The notes: a model not told the origin generated them from the sequence alone. DNA of 64,000 nt from Mariniflexile sp. AS56 (GCF_030552475.1 NZ_JAUPED010000015.1:1-64000), one strand, 5' to 3'; positions 19,192-27,841 are shown, counted from the stretch's first letter. Program-made: numbers and translations.

Positions 19192-19713
19192 ATGAAACTA
19201 AAAAATTGCTTAGTAATTCTAGCTTTCATGATGTTTGCGTTAAAAGGCAATGCACAATGGAAAAATGAAAAAGCCAATAAGGATACTGAAATATTCCGGT
19301 ATGATATAGAATGTGAAGGTATTGCTAAATTGGGATCTAAACTTGTCAAGGTATGGTCGTATTCCAAAAATCCTAAACATGCTATCTCACATGCAATGAA
19401 AAATGCAGTACATGGTATTATTTTTAAGGGCTTTGGCGGCGGCGGTCAAGGCTGTACATCTTTTAGTCCTTTGTTGAAGTCTGCAGAAAACGCTTCTAAT
19501 CATGAAGCATTTTTTGACGCTTTTTTTGCTGATGGTGGTGAGTATCTTAAATACGTATCTGCTGCCACAGATGGCAATATTGCTCCTGGTGATAGACTGA
19601 AAATAAGTAAACGAGAGTATAAAATTGGTGCTATTGTTAATGTACAAACAGATATGTTAAGAAAACGACTGGAGGAAGAGGGGGTTATAAGAGGTTTGAC
19701 GTCTGGTTTTTAA
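19192..19713 (+). CDS. Small exported protein of unknown function, second gene of the cassette
   Basis: A 173-residue protein with signal peptide MKLKNCLVILAFMMFALKGNAQ. The mature part has an N-terminal stretch (EIFRYDIECEGIAKLGSKLVKVWSYSKNPKHAISHAMKNAVHG, residues about 31-75 in several pieces) in which a strand is followed by an alanine-rich helix. This recalls LPP20/FlgT-N type folds, though the match is only by eye. A glycine run (GFGGGGQGC) and the C-terminal REYKIGAIVNVQTDMLRKRLEEEGVI follow. No catalytic motif is visible. It lies 19 bases after the first cassette gene and 16 before the DUF6175 gene, so co-expression is very likely. Confidence 0.87.
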   Translation: MKLKNCLVILAFMMFALKGNAQWKNEKANKDTEIFRYDIECEGIAKLGSKLVKVWSYSKNPKHAISHAMKNAVHGIIFKGFGGGGQGCTSFSPLLKSAENASNHEAFFDAFFADGGEYLKYVSAATDGNIAPGDRLKISKREYKIGAIVNVQTDMLRKRLEEEGVIRGLTSGF

Positions 19714-19729
19714 CTACAAAAAGAAACAC

Positions 19730-20686
19730 ATGAAAACACATATACAATTAAATATAACATATTGCCTGTTTTTTATTAGTGTCCTGGCGTTTGCTCAGGC
19801 TAAAAAGCCAACACTTATGGTGGTGCCAAGTGATGCTTGGTGTATTAAAAATGGGTATGTAATGAATTTTGATGACCAAGGGACCATGGTTCAAATACCA
19901 GATTATCAAAAAGCCTTTCAACAAAATACCGATATACTTTTGGTTATCAGTCAAATTAATGGCATGATGGCTGATAGGGGGTTTCCTTTAAAGAATATGG
20001 AATCTACTATTAAAACATTAAAATCCAATTCAGCAGAAGATAATTTACGTAGCTCTAAGGATTCTGGTAGTGATATCTCAGAAAGTCCTATTGATGCCTT
20101 AAAAAAAGTAGCGAAAGCAGATATTATTATGCAGCTTACATGGAGTGTTAATTCCACAGGGCCTAAAAAGTCGGTAACATTTAATCTTCAAGGTTTAGAC
20201 GCGTATACCGATAAGCAAATAGCTTCAGCCGCAGGTACAGGAGCACCCTCTTTTTCTGCAGAATTACCCGTGTTGCTTTCAGAGGCAGTTTTAACTCACA
20301 TGGATAAATTCACCGAACGCTTACAAGCTCATTTCGACGATATGTTTGCAAACGGTAGAGAAATTATTGTTCGTGTTCAAAAATGGAATGATTGGGATGG
20401 TGATTTAGAAACGGAATTTGATGGGGAAGAGCTCGGTTTTGTTATTGAAGATTGGATGGCTAGAAATGCAGTTAAAGGGCGTTTTAGTACCACGGATATG
20501 ACTGAGAATATGGCCCTGTTTGAGCAAGTTAGAATGCCACTAGAAAGTGAAGAAGGCAGAGCAATAGACGCAAGACGCTTTGTAAACGAATTGAGTAAGT
20601 TTTTAAAAAGCGCGCCTTATAACATACCTAATAAATTAGTAATGAAAGGACTTGGTAGAGCCACCGTTATTTTAGGAGGCAAATAA
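19730..20686 (+). CDS. DUF6175 family exported protein, third gene of the cassette
   Basis: A 318-residue protein that I recognise as DUF6175, a family of Bacteroidota. It has a signal peptide ending at FAQA and the conserved opening KPTLMVVPSDAWCIKNGYVM. The body carries INGMMADRGFPLKNMES, a Ser/Asp-rich segment (DSGSDISESPIDALKKV) and KADIIMQLTWSVNSTGPKKSVTFNLQGLDAYTDKQIA. The latter 'ADI-beta strand-G-P-beta strand-DAYT' arrangement resembles CsgG/LpoB-like envelope proteins; that relation is my inference. The function is unknown. It is tightly packed between two other exported unknowns. Confidence 0.9.
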   Translation: MKTHIQLNITYCLFFISVLAFAQAKKPTLMVVPSDAWCIKNGYVMNFDDQGTMVQIPDYQKAFQQNTDILLVISQINGMMADRGFPLKNMESTIKTLKSNSAEDNLRSSKDSGSDISESPIDALKKVAKADIIMQLTWSVNSTGPKKSVTFNLQGLDAYTDKQIASAAGTGAPSFSAELPVLLSEAVLTHMDKFTERLQAHFDDMFANGREIIVRVQKWNDWDGDLETEFDGEELGFVIEDWMARNAVKGRFSTTDMTENMALFEQVRMPLESEEGRAIDARRFVNELSKFLKSAPYNIPNKLVMKGLGRATVILGGK

Positions 20687-20705
20687 ACTATTAAAACTAA
20701 TACAG

Positions 20706-21644
20706 ATGAAAAAAAAAATATATAGTTTCATGCTTCTTTGTTCGTTTACATTGGTGGCTCAAAATAATGTTAATTATGATGGTATTTTTTTAGGCTCCTA
20801 CATTCCGCAACAATTAGAAAGTGTCCCAGCTTATGCACAAAGCATGTTGGCAAATAAACTGAATCAAATTATAACAAAAAACGATATTGGTCAAGGGGGG
20901 TATGATGCCCAATTTATAATAACTCCTAATATTATAGTGTTAAGTAAAGATATTGTGCCTACGGCACCACCCAGCGTTGCTTTAAACTTAGAAGTGACAC
21001 TTTATGTTGGTGACGGGATTTCAGGTACGCTTTTTACAAGTGAATCTATTCAGGTTAAAGGTGTTGGAACGAATGAAAATAAGGCGTATATGGCGGCCAT
21101 AAACCAAATAAAGCCGAAAAATCAAGCATTACAGAATTTGGTATCTCGAAGTAAAGACCGGATTATTGAGTACTATAATAAAAACTGTAGCGTGATTATA
21201 AATCGAGCTGATGCACTAGCAGCACAAAATAAATACGACGAGGCGTTAGTAGCTTTGGCTGGTATACCTGAGGTTAGTACCTGTTTTAATTCAGTAAAGA
21301 CCAAAATAGGGCCAATGTATGTGAAAGCTATAAACATAGGTTGTAAGCGAAAACTTAATGAGGCTAAAAGTATCTGGGCTGCCAACCAGGATCTAAGCGC
21401 TGCTAATGAAGCTGGTTCTATTCTGGCCTTAATCGAGCCTGAGGCAACATGTTTTCCAGAAGTGCGATCACTTTATCAAGATATTGCGCAACGTATTAAG
21501 GCTAAAGAATTATTAGATAGAGATTGGGAATACAAGCTTAAAGAGTTAGATGTAGAAAGGTCCAGTATTCAGGCAGCTAGAGATGTTGGTGTTGCATATG
21601 GTTTAAACCAGCAGCCTATTTATAATATTAGAGGTTGGTATTAG
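20706..21644 (+). CDS. Exported protein of unknown function, fourth gene of the cassette
   Basis: A 312-residue protein with a short signal peptide (MKKKIYSFMLLCSFTLVAQ). Residues about 20-150 alternate helix and strand (AYAQSMLANKLNQIITKNDIG, FIITPNIIVLSKDI, ALNLEVTLYVGDG), again like a CsgG/LPP20-type alpha/beta domain. Residues about 160-260 are helical with spaced cysteines (NKNCSVI, VSTCFNSV, NIGCKRKL, EATCFPEV) and a TPR-like look (ADALAAQNKYDEALVALAGI). The C-terminus ends GLNQQPIYNIRGWY. No known family is assigned. It ends the tight run of four exported genes. Confidence 0.87.
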   Translation: MKKKIYSFMLLCSFTLVAQNNVNYDGIFLGSYIPQQLESVPAYAQSMLANKLNQIITKNDIGQGGYDAQFIITPNIIVLSKDIVPTAPPSVALNLEVTLYVGDGISGTLFTSESIQVKGVGTNENKAYMAAINQIKPKNQALQNLVSRSKDRIIEYYNKNCSVIINRADALAAQNKYDEALVALAGIPEVSTCFNSVKTKIGPMYVKAINIGCKRKLNEAKSIWAANQDLSAANEAGSILALIEPEATCFPEVRSLYQDIAQRIKAKELLDRDWEYKLKELDVERSSIQAARDVGVAYGLNQQPIYNIRGWY

Positions 21645-21745
21645 TTTTTTTAATTAAAACTACTATAGAGTAATTCCCTGAAAAATGCTCCCTAAAAACA
21701 GTAAATGGCATTTTAAAATTGGCTATTAATTAATAATTATATACA

Positions 21746-22780
21746 ATGAAAACAAAACATTTACTTTTAAGTGCGGCATTAAGTATCGCTAGCTTATGTC
21801 AGGCACAAAACACAATTACTGTTGATAACTCGGTAGGCAGTAACGCGCAATACTCAAATTTGCAAAGCGCCATTAGCGCAGCAAGTAGCGGAGATGTTAT
21901 TTATATACACCCTTCTGAAATTAATTACGGAAATGTTAATATAGATAAAGAGATAACCTTAATTGGATATTCACACCTGGGTACAGAAAAACAAACACTA
22001 GTTACCGATATTGTTTTACTAAATAATGCTTCCAACAGTAAATTTAGTGGACTTCATTTAACGGATGATTTTTATACAAATAACACAAATGTGTTAAGCG
22101 GTATTATAGTTGAAAACTGCTATATTAAAAGTACTATGACGTTTAATTCTGCGGGGGTTGATGATATTATAATTAGAGGAAATATAATTTATCAAATAGG
22201 TACTTCTGGTTTAAGTTCAACGAGTAATAACTTTACAAATGCTATTATTTCTAATAATATTATCTTGTATTATATAGGCTTGAAAAATCATCAATCAGTT
22301 ACCATTAAAAATAATATTTTTCTAGGGCCTTACCCTGCTTTTGCAATTAATAATGCGAATGATACAACAGGTAGTATAACAGTTCAAAATAATATTTTTT
22401 ATTATAATACTAATAGTAATTTTGATCCCAATTCGGCTGGAGTTGTTTTTGAAAATTGCCTAAGTTATAATATGGGTTCAGGAAGTATTACTGCCTTGGC
22501 AGGAACGAATAATATAAACGATCAAAATCCTCAGTTTGTAGAAAGTAACAATAATAGCTTATATGAAGCTGAAATGGACGACTATCACCTTCAAGCGGGT
22601 TCATTAGCAATAGGTTCCGGTGCAGGAGGAGTCGATATGGGGCTTTACGATGGGAGCCCATTTGTATTTAACAACCTTGGGTATACCAATGGGATTCCTA
22701 CGGTTAAAATCACCAATATTACAGATAGAATTGCACCGGGAGCTAATTTAAGTGTAACTATCAATACAAATGCTAATTAA
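21746..22780 (+). CDS. Exported right-handed parallel beta-helix protein
   Basis: A 344-residue protein with signal peptide MKTKHLLLSAALSIASLCQAQ. It opens like many beta-helix/pectate-lyase-fold proteins (ITVDNSVGSNAQYSNLQSAISAASSGDVIYIHP). Stacked short strands with asparagine turns follow (IIVENCYIKSTMTF, DIIIRGNIIYQIG, AIISNNIILYY, VTIKNNIFLG, ITVQNNIFYYN). The second half contains SLAIGSGAGGVDMGLYDGSPF, typical of DUF1565-like surface proteins. No T9SS sorting tail is present; the protein stops at TINTNAN. The next gene starts 3 bases after its stop codon, so the two are probably translated together and may function as a pair. Confidence 0.9.
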   Translation: MKTKHLLLSAALSIASLCQAQNTITVDNSVGSNAQYSNLQSAISAASSGDVIYIHPSEINYGNVNIDKEITLIGYSHLGTEKQTLVTDIVLLNNASNSKFSGLHLTDDFYTNNTNVLSGIIVENCYIKSTMTFNSAGVDDIIIRGNIIYQIGTSGLSSTSNNFTNAIISNNIILYYIGLKNHQSVTIKNNIFLGPYPAFAINNANDTTGSITVQNNIFYYNTNSNFDPNSAGVVFENCLSYNMGSGSITALAGTNNINDQNPQFVESNNNSLYEAEMDDYHLQAGSLAIGSGAGGVDMGLYDGSPFVFNNLGYTNGIPTVKITNITDRIAPGANLSVTINTNAN

Positions 22781-22782
22781 AA

Positions 22783-23988
22783 ATGAAACAGGTTTTAATT
22801 TATACCTGTATATTACTATTTAGCTTTTATGGAACGGCTCAAACCATATCGTCTGCGGAGTATTTTTTTAATACAGACCCAGGTGTTGGTAATGGTGTAA
22901 TCTTAGCTGTAAATAGTAATACGGGGCAGTTAATACAAACTTTTTCTATACCTATTACGAGTTTAACAGATGGCTTTAATAGTCTGTATGTTAGAACATT
23001 TAATAGTAGTGGTAAATGGAGTTTATATGACAGGGAACGTTTTTATATTAAAAGATTTATAACGACGAACATAACGTCTGCTGAATATTTTTATAATACA
23101 GATCCAGGTATTGGTAATGGTACGGCATTAACAGTAAATAGTAATACGGGACAATTAACACAAACATATTCGATACCTATTACCGGTTTAGCCGACGGTT
23201 TGAATAATTTGTACGTTAGAACTTTAAGTAGCAATGGAGATTGGAGTTTATTTGATAGACAACACTTCTATATTAAAAATTTTAATTCTGTTGATGTAAC
23301 CGCGGCAGAGTATTTCTATAATTTGGATCCTGGTATTGGTAATGGAACAGGATTAGCTGTTGATGCCAATTCAGGGCAGTTAACACAAACATTCTCTATA
23401 CCAGTTACTGGATTAACGGAGGGGTTTCATAGTTTTTATTTAAGAACTCAAAGTTCTTCTGGAAAATGGAGTTTGTATGATAGACAAATCATCTATATTA
23501 AAGATTTTGATTTTTCACCAGACGAAGTTTCAAATGCAGAATATTTTATAGATAGTGATCCTGGTGTTGGAAATGGTACGGCGGTTGTGTTTGGTAATCC
23601 TTCAGAAAAATCACAAGTTCTAAGCGTAAATTCGGCAGGTTTGGCAGAAGGAGATCACGTATTTTATATTAGGGTTCGAGATACGAGCGGTGACTGGTCA
23701 ATTTACGATACAGCTTTATTTAAAATAGACGGTTCTTTAGGTGTTGATGAAAGTTTTTTTAAATCAACAATTATTCATCCAAATCCATTTTTAAATACTA
23801 TTGAGTTGTCTTCTTCATTAAATATTCCTTTTGAGAAGGCCTTTATTTATGATTTTAATGGAAGAAAAGTTTTCGAGAGTACTTCAAATCTTAACAAGAT
23901 AGATTTGGGTTTTTTATCATCAGGGGTTTATATCTTACACCTGAATAGCCATAATCGTTCGGCTAGTTTTAAAATTGTTAAAGAATAA
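22783..23988 (+). CDS. T9SS-secreted protein with four 75-residue repeats
   Basis: A 401-residue protein with signal peptide MKQVLIYTCILLFSFYGTAQ. Four tandem repeats begin at residues 22, 97, 172 and 249. Each has the pattern A-E-Y-F-x-x-x-D-P-G-x-G-N-G, then G-L/S-x-x-G near the middle, and W-S-L/I-Y/F-D near the end. Each unit is probably one beta-sandwich (Ig/FN3-like). The final ~80 residues (IHPNPFLNTIELSS to FKIVKE) are a type A T9SS sorting domain, so the protein should be exported to or anchored on the cell surface. It is coupled to the upstream beta-helix gene. Its ligand is unknown. Confidence 0.92.
   Translation: MKQVLIYTCILLFSFYGTAQTISSAEYFFNTDPGVGNGVILAVNSNTGQLIQTFSIPITSLTDGFNSLYVRTFNSSGKWSLYDRERFYIKRFITTNITSAEYFYNTDPGIGNGTALTVNSNTGQLTQTYSIPITGLADGLNNLYVRTLSSNGDWSLFDRQHFYIKNFNSVDVTAAEYFYNLDPGIGNGTGLAVDANSGQLTQTFSIPVTGLTEGFHSFYLRTQSSSGKWSLYDRQIIYIKDFDFSPDEVSNAEYFIDSDPGVGNGTAVVFGNPSEKSQVLSVNSAGLAEGDHVFYIRVRDTSGDWSIYDTALFKIDGSLGVDESFFKSTIIHPNPFLNTIELSSSLNIPFEKAFIYDFNGRKVFESTSNLNKIDLGFLSSGVYILHLNSHNRSASFKIVKE
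22846..23736 (+). repeat. Four in-frame 225-bp coding repeats
   Basis: Units start at 22846, 23071, 23296 and 23527. The first three are close in both DNA and protein (225, 225 and 231 bp), while the fourth is more diverged, mainly in its middle third. The shared DNA words include GATCCAGGT/GACCCAGGT followed by ATTGGTAATGG or GTTGGTAATGG. This is the type of array that can change copy number by recombination. Confidence 0.9.
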
Positions 23989-24014
23989 TTTTTACAAGGA
24001 GTAGTTGTTTTATA

Positions 24015-24044
24015 AAGGATCACCTTTTACGGTGGTCCTTTTTA
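24015..24044 (+). terminator. Terminator downstream of the T9SS repeat protein
   Basis: AAGGATCACC pairs with GGTGGTCCTT (10 bp with one T-G pair, 6-nt loop) and runs into T5. It lies 26 bases after the stop of the repeat protein and before priA. Confidence 0.8.
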
Positions 24045-24131
24045 TTATAAACTAAGTTAGTTAGGGTTTTAGAAGTTTGTATTTTTGCTTTATATTCGTC
24101 TGCGGCTTCAGTAACTCGAAACTTTTAAACT

Positions 24132-26582
24132 TTGAATCATTTTATAGACATCATCATACCGGTACCGCTTCAAAAGTTGTTTACATATAGTATTACAACC
24201 TCTGAAGCCGATTTTCTGCAACCTGGTATGCGCGTGTCTGTTCCTTTCGGAAAATCTAAAATTTATACGGGTATTGTAGCCAAAATTCATACAGATCCAC
24301 CAGCAGCTTATGAGGCGAAGGAGATTCATCAAATATTAGATGACGGCCCTATTGTGAATGAAAAACAATTGCGCTTATGGCAATGGATGGCTAATTATTA
24401 CATGTGTACTTTGGGCGATGTGATGCGGGCAGCTTTACCAAGTGCTTTTGTTCTGGAGAGTGAGACCGTAATTACTAAGCACAGTAAAGCTATAGATGAA
24501 TCTATTTTAAAAGATGATGAGTTTTTGGTTTATGAAGCGTTGCAGCACCAGTCTTCTTTAAAAATTCATGATATAGCTAATATTCTAGATAAGAAGAATG
24601 TCCTTCCGGTAATAAAACGATTAATTGAAAAGGAAGCGATTGCTGTTGAAGAAGAAATATACGAAAAATACAAACCTAAATTAGTGCGTTATGTCAAGTT
24701 GCATACGCATTACGCTTCGCAAGAAGCGCTTCAGAAATTATTAGAAGATTTAAGTAGAGCGCCAAAACAGCATCAAGTTATTTTAACCTTGTTCTCTGTT
24801 TCGGCAACAACAAAGAAGCCTGTAAAAGTCGCAGATTTATCCACAGAAAGTGGTGCATCAGCCTCTATTATTAAATCGTTGATAGATAAAGGTGTACTTG
24901 AAGAATATTTTATTCAAACCGATCGTGTTCAGTATTCGGGTGATGAGAATGAGGATTCGAAAAGCTTAAATGACTACCAAAATACTGCTTTAATTGAGAT
25001 TAAAGAGTCGTTCAAGGAGCAATCGGTAGTGTTGCTTCATGGTGTTACCTCTTCAGGAAAAACCGAAGTTTATGTAAAACTTATTGAAGATGTTCTAAGT
25101 AAAGGGCAACAGGTTTTATATTTATTACCAGAAATAGCCTTAACAGCGCAATTAATAACGCGTTTACAAAATTATTTTGGCGAACAAGTGGCGGTATTTC
25201 ATTCTAAATATTCATCGCATGAACGGGTTGAGGTTTGGAACCATGTTTTAAATAATTCCGCGAAAGCGAAAATTGTATTAGGTGCGCGTTCCTCCATTTT
25301 TTTACCGTTCAATAATTTAGGATTAATAATTGTAGATGAAGAACATGAACAATCTTTCAAACAATTTGATCCGGCACCACGGTACCATGCTCGCGATACG
25401 GCGGTTGTTTTGTCGCACATTCATGGCGCAAAAACACTTTTAGGATCGGCAACGCCTAGTTTAGAAAGTTACTTTAATGCAAAACAAAATAAATACGGTT
25501 TTGTTGAAATAACTAAACGATATAACGATGTCTTAATGCCCGATGTCGAGTTGGTAGATATTAAGGATAAGTTGAAAAAGAAACGCATGAAGGGTCACTT
25601 TAGCGACCGTCTTATTGCAGAAATGACTGAGACGCTTCGTGATGGTCATCAAATTATACTGTTTCAAAACCGTCGTGGGTTTTCGCCCATTGTAGAATGT
25701 AATACCTGTGGGCATTCGCCGCAATGTCCTAATTGCGATGTGAGTTTAACCTATCACCAATATCGCGACCAATTGCGTTGTCACTACTGTGGGTTTGTTG
25801 AAATGATGCGGAAAAAATGTGCGGCCTGCGGAAGTACGGAATTGGATAATAAGGGCTTTGGAACCGAGCAAATAGAGGCTGAAGTAAAGCTTCTGTTTCC
25901 TGATTATAAAGTAGCTAGAATGGATTTAGATACCACGCGTGGTAAATATGGCTATGAAAAAATTATAACGGCCCTAGAGCAACAGGAAATCGATATTTTG
26001 GTGGGTACTCAAATGTTAACCAAAGGTTTAGATTTTAGACATGTTAAATTAGTAGGGATTATGAATGCTGATAATATGTTGAATTTTCCAGATTTTAGAG
26101 CTCATGAACGAAGTTTTCAATTAATGCTTCAAGTATCGGGTAGGGCAGGGCGTACCGAAGAACGTGGTAAAGTGTTAATTCAAACGTATAACCCACATCA
26201 CAATATTCTTCAGCAAGTTTCCTCTAATAATTATATAGATATGTATAACGAGCAAATGAATGATCGTTATAATTTTAAATACCCTCCTATATATAAGCAA
26301 ATAAAAATCACGTTAAAGCATAAAGATTTTGCTCGGGTAGATACGGCTTCTATTTGGTATGCTAAAGCGCTTCGTAGTGTGTTTGGAGATAATATCTTAG
26401 GGCCAGAATCGCCGCCTATTGCTAGAATTAGAAATCAGTTCCATAAAAATATCTTGGTGAAGATTCCTAAAAAGCAATCGTTAGGAAAAACAAAAGAAGC
26501 TATCATTAAAATAAATAATAGCTTCTTGAGTGTAAAAGATTTTCGGTCGGTTAAAGTGATTTTAAATGTAGATAACTTTTAA
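24132..26582 (+). CDS. priA: Primosomal replication restart helicase PriA
   Basis: PriA recognises stalled forks and reloads the replisome. The 816-residue protein starts with MNHFIDIIIPVPLQKLFTYSI, which matches the family N-terminus. The start codon is TTG, because an in-frame stop lies two codons upstream and no ATG precedes the conserved segment. The helicase motifs are GVTSSGKTEVYV (Walker A), LIIVDEEHEQSFKQ (DEEH box) and SGRAGRTEERG. The zinc-binding cysteines are CNTCGHSPQCPNCD and CHYCG with CAACG. All catalytic elements appear intact. It converges on the LytTR regulator gene with a 15-base gap. Confidence 0.96.
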   Translation: MNHFIDIIIPVPLQKLFTYSITTSEADFLQPGMRVSVPFGKSKIYTGIVAKIHTDPPAAYEAKEIHQILDDGPIVNEKQLRLWQWMANYYMCTLGDVMRAALPSAFVLESETVITKHSKAIDESILKDDEFLVYEALQHQSSLKIHDIANILDKKNVLPVIKRLIEKEAIAVEEEIYEKYKPKLVRYVKLHTHYASQEALQKLLEDLSRAPKQHQVILTLFSVSATTKKPVKVADLSTESGASASIIKSLIDKGVLEEYFIQTDRVQYSGDENEDSKSLNDYQNTALIEIKESFKEQSVVLLHGVTSSGKTEVYVKLIEDVLSKGQQVLYLLPEIALTAQLITRLQNYFGEQVAVFHSKYSSHERVEVWNHVLNNSAKAKIVLGARSSIFLPFNNLGLIIVDEEHEQSFKQFDPAPRYHARDTAVVLSHIHGAKTLLGSATPSLESYFNAKQNKYGFVEITKRYNDVLMPDVELVDIKDKLKKKRMKGHFSDRLIAEMTETLRDGHQIILFQNRRGFSPIVECNTCGHSPQCPNCDVSLTYHQYRDQLRCHYCGFVEMMRKKCAACGSTELDNKGFGTEQIEAEVKLLFPDYKVARMDLDTTRGKYGYEKIITALEQQEIDILVGTQMLTKGLDFRHVKLVGIMNADNMLNFPDFRAHERSFQLMLQVSGRAGRTEERGKVLIQTYNPHHNILQQVSSNNYIDMYNEQMNDRYNFKYPPIYKQIKITLKHKDFARVDTASIWYAKALRSVFGDNILGPESPPIARIRNQFHKNILVKIPKKQSLGKTKEAIIKINNSFLSVKDFRSVKVILNVDNF

Positions 26583-26597
26583 CTAAGTAGGTTACAT

Positions 26598-27293
26598 TTA
26601 AATATTATTTAAAGCGTCGACCAGTTGGGTCTTTTTATTTCTACTTAAAGGAATTTCATAAGCACCAACTTCAACATTTTTGCTGTTAAACCTGTCAATT
26701 TTATCTAGGTTCACAATATAGGATTTGTGAATTCTTAAAAATTTATTCTCAGGTAATTCTTTTTCAAAAGATTTCATAGTAGAAAGTACTACTAAGCTGT
26801 TTTCTTCTGTAACTAGTTTTACATAATCACCAAGGGCTTCAATCCACTTAATATCTTTAATGTAAACTTTTCGTTTTTTAAGATTACTTTTTACGAAGAT
26901 GTGTTCACCTTCTTCTTCATTAAAATCTTGAGTTAATTTATGCTGCTCAAGGGCTTTTTCAACAGCAACATTAAAACGTTCTCTAGTAATTGGTTTGTGT
27001 AAATAATCGGTAGCATCGTAATTAAATGCTTTAAAAGCATATTCGGTTTTACCAGTTACAAAAACAATTTGTGGTTTGTTGTTTAATACATCTAAAAGTT
27101 CGAATCCGTTTAGCACTGGCATTTCAATGTCTAAAAAGATTAAGTCTACTTGGTGAGTATTTAAACCATTTTTGGTTTCTAAGGCACTACTGTACTCTGC
27201 TATTAAGTTAAGAGCGGGGTGGTTCTCTACTAACTTAACAATAGAGAGACGTTGTATTGCTGAATCGTCTACTACTACACAGTTTAAAGTCAT
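26598..27293 (-). CDS. LytTR-family response regulator
   Basis: A 231-residue two-domain regulator. The receiver domain (about 1-120) has the acidic pair VVVDDS, the phospho-acceptor D55 in LIFLDIEMP and the lysine K104 region in YLHKPITRERF. The C-terminal LytTR DNA-binding domain (about 130-231) has HIFVKSNLKKRKVYIKDIKWIEALGDYV and FLRIHKSYIVNLDKI. No sensor histidine kinase is adjacent, so it is an orphan here; the LytS-like partner is probably elsewhere. It has its own promoter and is divergent from rpsF. Confidence 0.95.
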   Translation of the reverse strand: MTLNCVVVDDSAIQRLSIVKLVENHPALNLIAEYSSALETKNGLNTHQVDLIFLDIEMPVLNGFELLDVLNNKPQIVFVTGKTEYAFKAFNYDATDYLHKPITRERFNVAVEKALEQHKLTQDFNEEEGEHIFVKSNLKKRKVYIKDIKWIEALGDYVKLVTEENSLVVLSTMKSFEKELPENKFLRIHKSYIVNLDKIDRFNSKNVEVGAYEIPLSRNKKTQLVDALNNI

Positions 27294-27324
27294 AACATTT
27301 ATATTATTTCGGTTAAGATATCGA

Positions 27325-27356
27325 CAATAGTACGAAAAATTCGGCTAAAAACCAAA
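27325..27356 (-). promoter_or_regulatory. Promoter of the LytTR regulator
   Basis: Read on the minus strand, TTTG is followed after 20 bases by TACTATTG, close to the Bacteroidota consensus TTTG-N17-23-TAnnTTTG (one mismatch in the -7). It lies about 30 bases before the start codon. Confidence 0.55.
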
Positions 27357-27441
27357 TAACATCGTTAAACTGTTGATTTTAACATAATTTTAACACACAT
27401 ACCTTGTAGTAAATATATGATAAAATATACTGCAAATATAG

Positions 27442-27472
27442 TTGTGTAATATGTATTTATTGACTAATTTTG
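27442..27472 (+). promoter_or_regulatory. Promoter of rpsF-rpsR-rplI
   Basis: TTG at 27442-27444 is followed after 20 bases by TAATTTTG at 27465-27472, a full match to the Bacteroidota consensus for both elements and spacing. The predicted leader to the rpsF ATG is about 25 bases. Confidence 0.7.
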
Positions 27473-27502
27473 CACCCAATTTTAACAATAAACACGATTT
27501 TT

Positions 27503-27841
27503 ATGAATCATTATGAAACTGTTTTCATCTTAAATCCCGTTTTATCTGAAGATCAGATAAAGGAGACAGTAAAGAAATACGAAGATTTTCTTGTTTCGAA
27601 CGGAGCTAAGATGGTATCAAAAGAAGATTGGGGGCTAAAAAAATTAGCGTATCCAATCCAAAACAAAAAAAGTGGTTTTTACCATTTATTTGAATACACC
27701 GTTGAAGGTGAAGTTATCAATACTTTAGAAGTAGAGTTTAGACGTGACGAGCGTTTTATGCGTTATTTAACGGTATCGTTAGATAAGCATGCTATTTCTT
27801 GGGCAGAGAGAAGAAGAGTTAAACTTAAACAAAAAGCTTAA
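27503..27841 (+). CDS. rpsF: 30S ribosomal protein S6
   Basis: The protein matches bS6: [30 protein letters not shown], then [22 protein letters not shown] and [14 protein letters not shown]6 binds the central domain of 16S rRNA together with S18. I chose the ATG at 27503 (112 residues). An in-frame upstream start at 27470 lies inside the promoter -7 element and would add eleven unconserved residues. It is the first gene of a tight rpsF-rpsR-rplI operon with 2- and 15-base gaps. Confidence 0.97.
   Translation: MNHYETVFILNPVLSEDQIKETVKKYEDFLVSNGAKMVSKEDWGLKKLAYPIQNKKSGFYHLFEYTVEGEVINTLEVEFRRDERFMRYLTVSLDKHAISWAERRRVKLKQKA

Noticed and set aside
22770-22790. Frameshift joining the beta-helix and repeat proteins
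   Set aside because: The second gene has its own complete signal peptide and starts 3 bases after the first stop codon in another frame, so they are two genes.
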